64,000 nt of DNA, from positions 372,001 to 436,000 of the forward strand of contig CAIPFE010000014.1 in NCBI GenBank assembly GCA_903864275.1. Direction: 5' to 3'. The stretch's first letter is position 1; every line of letters starts with the position of its first letter. This document shows positions 26,523-34,014 of this stretch, piece after piece. This stretch comes from an uncultured Mucilaginibacter sp. GTDB lineage: Bacteria > Bacteroidota > Bacteroidia > Sphingobacteriales > Sphingobacteriaceae. A model generated the notes under the pieces. It saw nothing but the letters and a program-made list of their open reading frames with translations. It did no database searches and was not told the DNA's origin. The translations under genes were made by a program, and so were the position numbers.

Positions 26523-26714
26523 ATTTTTTGATTTTTAGTGAACTTGTGAATAGTGAGTAGTGAGTGGTGAGAAGGCAATTGCGGATAAAATTTATCAGCA
26601 ACCTTTCTTCATTAACTCATTCACAACTTTCTATTCACAACACACTTTTTTTATTTACTATTACAACTCATCGTTAACAACTGACTATTCACCACTCACT
26701 ATTCACCACTCACA
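26523..26714. repeat. Intergenic inverted word array (GTGAGTAGTGAGTGG / CACTCACTATTCACC)
   Basis: The left block (26540-26571) repeats GTGAATAGTGAGTAGTGAGTGGTGAG. The right block (26620-26713) repeats ATTCACAAC, CTATTCACAACACAC and ACTATTCACCACTCACTATTCACC. The blocks are imperfect reverse complements with about 50 unique bases between them. The array separates the duplicated GMC genes. Confidence 0.8.
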
Positions 26715-28394
26715 TCAAACATTTCCCTTTTTCAATTCACTAACCGCATAGTCAGCTGCCCTTGCGGTAAGTGCCATATAGGTTAATGACGGATTTTGAC
26801 ATGCTGTTGAAGTCATGCAGGCGCCATCGGTAACGAACACATTTTTAGCATCCCAAACCTGGTTCCAGCCGTTTAATACGGATGTTTTTGGATCGCGGCC
26901 CATACGGGCGGTACCCATTTCGTGGATTCCACGGCCCAGGAATGGATTTCCGCTGTGTGTTCTTACATTTTTTGCACCAACTGCTTCCAGCATTTCTTTC
27001 GCATCCTCCTCCATATCCTTCCGCATTTTCTTTTCGTTGTCCTTAATTTCGGCATCGAAGGCGAGTATGGGCAATCCCCATTTGTCTTTCTTAGTCTTAT
27101 CAAGGGTTATTTTGTTTTCATGATATGGCAATGTTTCGCCAAAGCCACCGAGGTTCATGGCCCATGTACCTGGTTCTGTTATCGAATCCTTAAAATCACC
27201 GCCAACTCCCAGCTCGGGAATAGTCCTGGCCCAGCCTTCACGGCTGCCGCCGCCCTGGTAACCAAAACCGCGAATATAGTCACGCTTCTCGCCGCTCATG
27301 TTCCGGTAACGCGGTATATAAATGCCGTTTGCCCTGCGGCCGAAATAATATTTATCTTCAAAACCATCTATAGTGCCTGAAGCCCCAACGCCTAAATGAT
27401 GGTCCATTACGTTATGGCCCAATTCGCCGCTGCTGCTGCCGAGGCCATCAGGCCAAATATCTGTAGCAGAATTCATTAATATCCAGGCGCTATTGAATGT
27501 TGACGCGTTAACAAAAATTATTTTAGCGTAAAATTCATAGGTTTTATTTGTTTCGGCGTCAAGCACTTCCACGCCTTTTGCCTTTTTAGTATCCTTATCA
27601 TACAGTATTTTAGTCACTATCGACCATGGGCGCAGGGTTAAGTTGCCGGTAGCTACCGCAGCCGGCAGTGTAGAGGATTGCGTGCTGAAATATGCGCCAA
27701 AAGGGCAGCCCAACCAGCATTTATTGCGGTACTGGCATGCCGTACGGGCATAGTGCGCGATGGTTATATTAGCCGTACGGCCGATAATAAATGACCGCGC
27801 CTGTTTGTAATGCTCCTTGAAACGTCCCGCTACATCTTTTTCCACGCAATTCATTTCCATCGGCGGCATAAAATCACCATCAGGAAGTACAGCAAGCCCG
27901 TCTTTATTGCCGGATATCCCGGCAAACTTTTCAACGTAGCCGTACCAGGAGTCGAGGTCTTTATAGCGGATAGGCCAATCCACACCCATACCATCCTTGG
28001 CATTTTCTTCAAAATTGAAATCGGCCCAGCGGTATGATTGCCTGCCCCACATTAACGAGCGGCCGCCAACATGGTATCCCCTGAACCAGTCGAAACGTTT
28101 AATTTCGGTATACGGGCTATCTTTATCACTTGCCCAATAATCAAGATTGGTTTCATTGAGGGGGTAATCGCGCTTTAATACCGGGTAATCGTCGATCATT
28201 TTTTGCGTACGACCACCCCTGTGCGGGTATTCCCAGGGATCTTTAGTGGCGTTTACGTAGTCTTTTACGTGCTCGATATTCCTGCCGCGCTCCAGCATGA
28301 TGGTTTTTAAACCCTTTTCAGTTAATTCTTTAGCAGCCCATCCGCCCGAAATCCCTGAACCAATGACAATCGCGTCATAAGTATTTGCAGACAT
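26715..28394 (-). CDS. GMC-family FAD dehydrogenase (glucoside 3-dehydrogenase-like), paralogue 2
   Basis: 559 residues, the same length as its neighbour and identical to it over most of the first 45 residues. It keeps the FAD motif, the C-x5-C-x3-C cluster (ACQYRNKCWLGCPFGAYF), and the active-site HEMGTARMG and CQNPSLTYMA. Differences are spread through the substrate-side regions, for example FKDSITEPGTWAMNLGGFG against FKDALSEPGAWGLGVGGFG. This suggests recent duplication with possible divergence in substrate. There is no signal peptide. It probably depends on one of the three Tat small subunits for export and on the cytochrome c for turnover. Confidence 0.93.
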   Translation of the reverse strand: MSANTYDAIVIGSGISGGWAAKELTEKGLKTIMLERGRNIEHVKDYVNATKDPWEYPHRGGRTQKMIDDYPVLKRDYPLNETNLDYWASDKDSPYTEIKRFDWFRGYHVGGRSLMWGRQSYRWADFNFEENAKDGMGVDWPIRYKDLDSWYGYVEKFAGISGNKDGLAVLPDGDFMPPMEMNCVEKDVAGRFKEHYKQARSFIIGRTANITIAHYARTACQYRNKCWLGCPFGAYFSTQSSTLPAAVATGNLTLRPWSIVTKILYDKDTKKAKGVEVLDAETNKTYEFYAKIIFVNASTFNSAWILMNSATDIWPDGLGSSSGELGHNVMDHHLGVGASGTIDGFEDKYYFGRRANGIYIPRYRNMSGEKRDYIRGFGYQGGGSREGWARTIPELGVGGDFKDSITEPGTWAMNLGGFGETLPYHENKITLDKTKKDKWGLPILAFDAEIKDNEKKMRKDMEEDAKEMLEAVGAKNVRTHSGNPFLGRGIHEMGTARMGRDPKTSVLNGWNQVWDAKNVFVTDGACMTSTACQNPSLTYMALTARAADYAVSELKKGNV

Positions 28395-28592
28395 ATTACA
28401 GTATTAAAGGTTAAATAAATTTATAAATCGGTTAGTCCGACTAATGTATAAACAAAAAGTTACTATTCAAATTTATTCATTGCGTTTTTTTGACACAATG
28501 GATGTTAGTGATTAGAGGTTGGTGATTAGAGATTAGTGGCGCGGCGGTGGTCTTACAATTAATCTCCAGCCTCTGATCTCTGATCACTAACA
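28395..28592. repeat. Gap with word array (GTTAGTGATTAGAGG / CTCTGATCTCTGATCAC)
   Basis: Bases 28502-28537 repeat GTTAGTGATTAGAGGTTGGTGATTAGAGATTAGTGG. Bases 28560-28589 repeat AATCTCCAGCCTCTGATCTCTGATCACTAAC, the near complement. The part 28395-28500 is AT-rich and probably carries the leader of the GMC gene at 28394; no promoter motif was clear. Confidence 0.72.
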
Positions 28593-30305
28593 TCAAACAT
28601 TCCCTTTCTTCAATTCACTAACTGCATGGTCGGCAGCCCTTGCGGTGATGGCCATGTAGGTAAGTGAGGGGTTTTGGCATGATGTAGACGTCATACAGGC
28701 ACCATCCGTTACAAAAACATTTTTGCAGGCATGTACCTGGTTCCACTCGTTCAGGATGGACGTTTTTGGATCTTTTCCCATACGTGCGCCACCCATTTCG
28801 TGGATGTCCAATCCGGGCGCCTGGTGATTAGTTGAAGGGTTGATATTTTTGAAGCCCGCCGAGGTAAACATTTCGGTAAGCTGCTCGATATAATCCTTCT
28901 TCATCTTCTCATCATTATCGTCGTAATCAACTGATATTTTTAATAGAGGCACGCCCCATTCGTCTTTTTGCTTGTCATCAAGGCTAACATGGTTGCTTTC
29001 TTTCGGGATGGTTTCGCCCATCATGTGCGAGCCTACGTACCATGGGCTTAAGTCGCCTTTTACAAGACCCTCTTTTAAAGTACTGCCCACGCCGTCGTAT
29101 TTATGCTGCTGGTAGCGGTAGCCGCTAAAGCCGCAGGCATAACCACGCAGGAAATTTGTTTCCTGTTTATATACATTCCTGAAGCGTGGAATGTAGCCGC
29201 CTGTTGGGGAACGACCATCAACAGTCCATTCTTTTAGACCATCGTACTCAGCGCCAATGTGAGCAGAATAGTTATGGAACGCTACATATTTACCTAAAAC
29301 GCCACTATCATTACCAAAACCATTTGGGAAACGGCTTGATTTTGAGTTTAAAAGCACGAGGTTTGTATTTATAGCCGCGGCATTTACAAAAATAATGCGC
29401 GCATAATATTCTATAGCTTCTTTTGTTTGCGTATCCACGATACGGACGCCAGTTGCTTTGCCCAGCTTCTCATCATAAATAATTGATTCCACCACCGAAT
29501 GCGGCCTCAAAGTCATATTGCCTGAGCGCTCGGCCCATGGAATGGTGGAAGCGTTGCTGCTGAAATAACCGCCGAAGGGACAGCCGCGCTGGCAAAGATC
29601 GCGGTTCTGGCATTGGGTGCGCCCCTGGTCGATATGTATCTGGTTTGGTTTTGATAAATGCGCGCAGCGGGCGCTGATCACGTGCCTGTTTTTATAATTC
29701 TTTTTCAGGTGGTCGCCAAAGTATACTTCCACATCATTTAACGGGTAGCCTGGCAAAAACTCGCCATCAGGAAGCTCGGGGATGCCATCCTTGTTCCCCG
29801 CTATGCCGGCAAATTTTTCAACATAACTGTACCAGGGTGCAATATCTTTATACCGGATCGGCCAGTCGACTGCGAAACCATCCCTGGCCGGGCCTTCAAA
29901 ATCAAAATCGCTCCAGCGCTGAGTTTGCCTTGCCCAAAGCAATGATTTGCCGCCTACCTGGTAACCGCGTATCCAGTCGAACGGCTTTTCCTGTATATAA
30001 GGGTGTTCATTATCCTTTACAAAAAAATGTGCCGAATCTTCGCCAAAAGCGTAACAGCGGCTTACAATAGGATTTGCTTCGGTAACTGCAGCGGGCAACT
30101 GCCCGTGGTGCTCAAACTCCCATGGGAATTTGTTGGTGGTGGGATAATCTTTTACGTGCTTTACATCGCGGCCACGCTCCAATACAAGGGTTTTTAAACC
30201 GTGGCCAGTTAGTTCCTTGGCCGCCCAGCCGCCGCTTATGCCCGAGCCTATCACTATAGCATCAAAAGTGCGCGCCTTAACGCTGTCGATATTTAAATTT
30301 GCCAT
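28593..30305 (-). CDS. GMC-family FAD dehydrogenase, third and more divergent member
   Basis: A 570-residue flavoenzyme. The FAD motif FDAIVIGSGISGGWAAKEL is at about 14-32 after a short N-terminal extension. The Cys cluster (Cys232, Cys238, Cys242 in QCQNRDLCQRGCPFGGYF) and the active-site pair His502 (HEMGGARMG) and Asn545 are present. It diverges clearly from the other two between these motifs (for example KEWTVDGRSPTGGYIPRFRN). Its gene starts one base after the stop of a small-subunit gene, so this pair (30307 and 28593) is the clearest cognate heterodimer in the island. No signal peptide; Tat export with the partner is likely. Confidence 0.93.
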   Translation of the reverse strand: MANLNIDSVKARTFDAIVIGSGISGGWAAKELTGHGLKTLVLERGRDVKHVKDYPTTNKFPWEFEHHGQLPAAVTEANPIVSRCYAFGEDSAHFFVKDNEHPYIQEKPFDWIRGYQVGGKSLLWARQTQRWSDFDFEGPARDGFAVDWPIRYKDIAPWYSYVEKFAGIAGNKDGIPELPDGEFLPGYPLNDVEVYFGDHLKKNYKNRHVISARCAHLSKPNQIHIDQGRTQCQNRDLCQRGCPFGGYFSSNASTIPWAERSGNMTLRPHSVVESIIYDEKLGKATGVRIVDTQTKEAIEYYARIIFVNAAAINTNLVLLNSKSSRFPNGFGNDSGVLGKYVAFHNYSAHIGAEYDGLKEWTVDGRSPTGGYIPRFRNVYKQETNFLRGYACGFSGYRYQQHKYDGVGSTLKEGLVKGDLSPWYVGSHMMGETIPKESNHVSLDDKQKDEWGVPLLKISVDYDDNDEKMKKDYIEQLTEMFTSAGFKNINPSTNHQAPGLDIHEMGGARMGKDPKTSILNEWNQVHACKNVFVTDGACMTSTSCQNPSLTYMAITARAADHAVSELKKGNV

Positions 30306-30306
30306 G

Positions 30307-30912
30307 TTAAGCCAGCTTAAGTTTACTTACCGGGTAATGTACATGATAACGGCCGGGTACCATATCATAAAAAACCAGTTTGGTCATGAAATATTGCGAG
30401 GTGGTGTATCCGAAAATAGTTTGCTGCTTTACTGCCCAACAGAACGTAACGAGCGGATCGGCCTGGATATTTTTTTGCGGTTTCGGCCTGCGGCCCGGGG
30501 CTGTGCCTGTCTTTGGTTTGTTGCTGTCCTCGATACCTGTTAACACGGCTTCTCTGTCTTTGGTACTCAAATCGCTAAAGGATTTATCGTATTTCTTTTT
30601 AACCAGTTCATTAAACTTGCCTAATCCCGCCAAAAATGCCTCCTGATCTTTTTTTCCATAGCAGTCGTCGATCATTTTTAAAACAAACGGCTGTAAGTTC
30701 AGCTCCTTCGCGCCAGGCGTGTCGGTTTTTGGTATGATAGTTTCCACCATGTCAGCAATTAAACTTTGCTGGTCAGCATCAAGCGTAATATGTTTTAACT
30801 GGACGTAGGAAGTTCCGTCCTTACGCAGGCAGGATGGCAACAATACAGCGCCGCCAATAACCAACGCCAGGTTTTTTATTACCGTCCGCCTATCCATTAA
30901 ATTATTTATCAT
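30307..30912 (-). CDS. GMC dehydrogenase small subunit (gluconate 2-dehydrogenase subunit 3 family), cognate of third GMC
   Basis: A 201-residue protein with a twin-arginine-type N-terminus (MDRRTVIKNLALVIGGAVLL) that ends in a lipobox-like LPSC. The family core reads DMVETIIPKTDTPGAKELNLQPFVLKMIDDCYGKKDQ, and the C-terminal part WAVKQQTIFGYTTSQYFMTKLVFYDMVPGRYH. It is more divergent than the 21770/22524 pair, in step with its GMC partner. The stop TAA, one base and then the ATG of the GMC gene (TAACATG) imply translational coupling and equal amounts of both subunits. A basic proline/lysine stretch (TAPGRRPKPQKN) near residue 135 is peculiar to this copy. Confidence 0.93.
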   Translation of the reverse strand: MINNLMDRRTVIKNLALVIGGAVLLPSCLRKDGTSYVQLKHITLDADQQSLIADMVETIIPKTDTPGAKELNLQPFVLKMIDDCYGKKDQEAFLAGLGKFNELVKKKYDKSFSDLSTKDREAVLTGIEDSNKPKTGTAPGRRPKPQKNIQADPLVTFCWAVKQQTIFGYTTSQYFMTKLVFYDMVPGRYHVHYPVSKLKLA

Positions 30913-31118
30913 GTATGTTTAACATTTATTCTTTGAGGTTGTAAGGAGTTGTAGAGGTTGTAAGAGTTGTAAAGGTTGAAGTAACAAATAAGGTTCTTGT
31001 ACCCCTTTCAACTTCTTATAACTTATTACAACCTTTACAACAATTACAACTTATTACAGCCTTTTCAACTTATTACAACCCACTACAACTTTCCACCGCT
31101 CAAGTTAAAATAATATCA
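30913..31118. repeat. Long intergenic inverted word array (GTTGTAA / TTACAAC)
   Basis: Bases 30940-30980 carry GAGGTTGTAAGGAGTTGTAGAGG and related words. Bases 31005-31090 carry ACTTCTTATAACTTATTACAACC, ACAACAATTACAACTTATTAC and similar words. These are reverse complements of the left block with variable spacing. It is the longest array in the window and would make a long, branching hairpin between two same-strand genes. No reading frame was found. Confidence 0.82.
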
Positions 31119-32033
31119 TCAGAATCCCCATTTTTTCATGATTTGTAAGTCAATTTTTACACAATCAAATGGATCCTTTCCCTGGTACGATTCCTGTTCA
31201 ACAATAAACTGCGACGTTCCGCCATTTTTCCTGGCTTCTTTCACAATGTCTTTAACCGGCATTACGCCTTCGCCAAGGATGGTACTATCATAACCATCCA
31301 TGCCCTGACCAGTAGTGCTTTTTATTTCGTCTTTCACATGCATTAATTCGAACCGGCCGGGATATTTTTTTAACAGGTCTAAAGCAATGCCGCCTGCGCC
31401 AAGCATATTGCCCACATCCATTTGCTGGGCCACCAGGTTCTTGTCGGTATTAGTAAGGATGTAATCGTACAATGTACCATCGCCTATCTTGGTACTAAAT
31501 TCAAAGTTGTGATTATGATAGCCAAAGGTCATTCCATGTGACTTACATAGTTCACCGCATTTATTCATCTGGTCCATAAAACGCTTAAGCGCGTCCATAT
31601 CGGTACGGAGGGCTTCATCAAGCCATGGGCTTATCACATAGCGCTGCCCTACTTCTGCGGCATCCTCGATGGTATATTTCCACTTATCGGTAAACCCGTT
31701 TGTGGTTGTATCCCAGTCATGGGCGGTCATCACTGTGTGCCCGCTTGGCATTTGCAGGTTAGTATCGGCCAACAATTTTTTGAAATCTTTTGGACTGTAA
31801 CCATAAAATTTCCTGTTAACGTAATTGGCATGCTCCACATGTACCCAGCCCATATCAGCCAGTTTTTTTAGCGAACCGGCGGGGTCTTTCCCCATTGCTT
31901 CGCGTACCGAATAAAGCTGTAACCCTAACCTTTCGATCTTCTTCGCTTTACCGAATAAAAGATCGGGCATTATCGCTGCACCGGCCACTGCCAATGCGCT
32001 TGTTTGAATAAATTTACGGCGTGAACTATCCAT
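31119..32033 (-). CDS. Tat-exported TIM-barrel sugar isomerase/epimerase-like protein
   Basis: A 304-residue protein. The twin-arginine signal SSRRKFIQTSALAVAGAAIM (about 3-22) is followed by an AP-endonuclease-2-type barrel starting IERLGLQLYSVREAMGKDP. Candidate metal-ligand segments are FGYHNHNFEF, AQQMDVGNM, LMHVKDEI and FIVEQESY. It is paralogous in layout to the protein at 14300-15181, with the same Tat export and the same YHNHNFE motif. It lies 11 bases downstream of the TolB-like gene, so both are probably on one transcript. The reaction is unknown; in this context cleavage or isomerisation of an oxidised sugar is plausible. Confidence 0.86.
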   Translation of the reverse strand: MDSSRRKFIQTSALAVAGAAIMPDLLFGKAKKIERLGLQLYSVREAMGKDPAGSLKKLADMGWVHVEHANYVNRKFYGYSPKDFKKLLADTNLQMPSGHTVMTAHDWDTTTNGFTDKWKYTIEDAAEVGQRYVISPWLDEALRTDMDALKRFMDQMNKCGELCKSHGMTFGYHNHNFEFSTKIGDGTLYDYILTNTDKNLVAQQMDVGNMLGAGGIALDLLKKYPGRFELMHVKDEIKSTTGQGMDGYDSTILGEGVMPVKDIVKEARKNGGTSQFIVEQESYQGKDPFDCVKIDLQIMKKWGF

Positions 32034-32044
32034 GATTTTTTTAG

Positions 32045-33577
32045 TTATTTACTTATTGGGAATGCGGGGAATAATAAATTGGTGTTACTTACAAATGCGA
32101 GGTGCTTGCTGTCAGGCGACCATGAGGGGGTATTGATGGTGCCCTGCCCGCCGTACAGGTAGGCTATAACTTTTGATGGGCCGCCGCCAACCGGCATTAC
32201 CCTGAGATATACATGCTTATAAAAAGGATGGTCGCCGGGGGCTACTTCATTTTTGTTGAAGGTGATGTACTCTATCCATTTCCCATCGGGTGAAACGTGC
32301 GGGAACCAGTTATCATAATCGTCATTGGTGAGTTGTGTTTGTTCGCTGCCGTCGGCTTTCATTCGCCAAACCTGCATTAAACCGCTGCGCACGGAGTTAA
32401 AATAAATATACTGGCCGTCGGGCGAGTATTCGGGGCCATCATCAAGGCCGGGAGTTGTGGTAAGCCTCACTTCGGGGCCGCCTTCGGCGGGGATGCGGTA
32501 AACATCGTATTCTTTATCCCTTGCGCCGCAAAAAACAATGTATTTACCATCGGGCGACCAGCCATGCATATAAGAAGGCCCTATCGGGGTAAGGCGGCGC
32601 GGTTCGCCCCCGGTTATGGGCAACGCCCAGCCAATAGAGGCACCGGTTTGGTCGCTGCTGCTGATGGCCAGCCACTTGCCGTCAAATGAAATTACGTGGT
32701 CGTTATTATTATGCGATGCGGAACCGGTGTTCAGCACAGCGGGTGTATTACTTTTCAGGTCGAAGGTGTATAATAAACCCTCGCTGTTATACAGCAGGTT
32801 TTTACCGTCGTGCATCCAGTTTGGCGCCTGTATTGACTTTGGCGACTGGTAAACGACTTTGCTATTTTGGGTTTCCAGGTCGAGTATTTCGATATCGCTG
32901 CCCAGGTATTGGCGGTACGGAACGAGGTCTTTTGGAGCAGGTACAACGATGCGTACATTATTAAACACCGCCCTTTCGGTTACGTTGGAATTATGCGCGC
33001 ATAAAAATAAGCCAACGTAAACGTCGTCGCCAAGGTCAACATCGCTTACTTCCTGGCTTACAAACAGGTCCCCTTTACGGGCGACTGACATGGTATAGGT
33101 ATTTCCTTTCCGCTCCAGCTGTATAATATCAGCCGCGGTCATTTCAAATTTCTTTTCTTTTGTGGTATCGCCTGTTGCACTGCGATATTGCAGGGAAGTT
33201 AAGCCCGCACCGTGAACCACCGCGCTTACGTGTTTGGAACCGGTGTCAAGCGATGTACGCACCATCCAGCCAAATTTGCGGTGCTCTTCAACACCTTTGC
33301 CAATAAAGGCGGCATTGGTGCGCAAAATAAAATCGCCCTTCATTTTTTTCCATACATAATGAAATTCATCATGCTTTGCCCAAACATTTGCGCCTGAACC
33401 GGACAGATGATAATCCTGCATTTTGTTGTCGTACATGCCGCTACCGGCATGTTTAACTTTGCCTACATCATCCTGTCCATCGAATATTCCGATTGGATTT
33501 GTTTGTGCATGAGCCTTTTGACCAAACAAAACGGCAGCGCACAAGATAAAAAACAGGTGAGATATTTTTTTACTCAT
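32045..33577 (-). CDS. Secreted TolB-like beta-propeller protein with N-terminal sandwich domain
   Basis: A 510-residue protein. A signal peptide (about 1-24, QKAHAQT) is followed by an N-terminal domain of about 190 residues with concanavalin-like features (MKGDFILRTNAAFIGKG, MVRTSLDTGSKHVSAVVHG, VYVGLFLCAHNSN). A propeller made of TolB/WD40-like blades then shows repeated SPDGKYIVF, SPDGQYIYFNS, SPDGKWIEYI and SPDSKHLAFVS strands. This is not the TolB of the Tol-Pal system: it has the extra domain, and no tol genes are near. It is the first gene of the island and could bind a glycan or substrate in the periplasm; that role is inference. Confidence 0.85.
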   Translation of the reverse strand: MSKKISHLFFILCAAVLFGQKAHAQTNPIGIFDGQDDVGKVKHAGSGMYDNKMQDYHLSGSGANVWAKHDEFHYVWKKMKGDFILRTNAAFIGKGVEEHRKFGWMVRTSLDTGSKHVSAVVHGAGLTSLQYRSATGDTTKEKKFEMTAADIIQLERKGNTYTMSVARKGDLFVSQEVSDVDLGDDVYVGLFLCAHNSNVTERAVFNNVRIVVPAPKDLVPYRQYLGSDIEILDLETQNSKVVYQSPKSIQAPNWMHDGKNLLYNSEGLLYTFDLKSNTPAVLNTGSASHNNNDHVISFDGKWLAISSSDQTGASIGWALPITGGEPRRLTPIGPSYMHGWSPDGKYIVFCGARDKEYDVYRIPAEGGPEVRLTTTPGLDDGPEYSPDGQYIYFNSVRSGLMQVWRMKADGSEQTQLTNDDYDNWFPHVSPDGKWIEYITFNKNEVAPGDHPFYKHVYLRVMPVGGGPSKVIAYLYGGQGTINTPSWSPDSKHLAFVSNTNLLFPAFPISK

Positions 33578-34014
33578 CGGTAGTTGGGTTTATAAATGAA
33601 ATGAATTGGTTTACTAAGGTATAAATTACATTTGAAAACGGAATAGTGTATTTGTAACAATATGCTGCATTTTCATACGAAATATAAATTCTGAAAATAA
33701 AACGCCTGAATAACAGCGGGCAACAGCCTGGGCAAACGCATCCAAATAGGTTGAAGCACTTTTATACGCGTTAAGGCGACTAAGGCGGCTCCTATGGAGC
33801 CTAATCCTTTAATTTGGATATTCTATAAACACGCAACCCCGCTGGGGTTGGATTTTCTCTACAAAGCCGATAAGTTGGCTCCAGCGGAGCTGCGTGTTTA
33901 TAGAAAATAATACAAAAGGCCTTTGGCTCTATAGGAGCCCCCTAATAGTGAACTATCGTGAACCGATTTTTTATTAGATAATTAAGATGCTTTGCCTTGG
34001 GCTAATTGCAAATT
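33578..34014. other. Gap upstream of the sugar island with nested palindromes
   Basis: This 437-base gap has no open reading frame of note. Bases 33578-33700 should hold the promoter of the minus-strand island, but no clear -33 TTTG/-7 TANNTTTG pair could be assigned. Bases 33787-33939 hold the palindromic element listed separately. Bases 33940-34014 lie downstream of the YncE-like gene stop and show no strong terminator. Confidence 0.6.
33787..33939. repeat. Nested palindromic repeat element
   Basis: Four small palindromes occur in series: GGCTCC-TAT-GGAGCC (33787-33801), CAACCCC-GCT-GGGGTTG (33834-33850), GCTCC-AGC-GGAGC (33878-33890) and GGCTCTATAGGAGCC (33925-33939). A 15-base perfect outer stem (TTCTATAAACACGCA at 33821-33835 with 33891-33905) encloses the middle two. 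The overall two-fold symmetry suggests a mobile palindromic repeat unit. Confidence 0.85.

Noticed and set aside
13276..31118. Repetitive gaps considered as CRISPR arrays
   Set aside because: Words are degenerate, contiguous and without unique spacers of constant length, and each gap uses a different word.
32045..33577. Assignment as TolB of the Tol-Pal system
   Set aside because: The N-terminal domain is different, tolA/tolQ/tolR/pal genes are absent, and the context is sugar metabolism.
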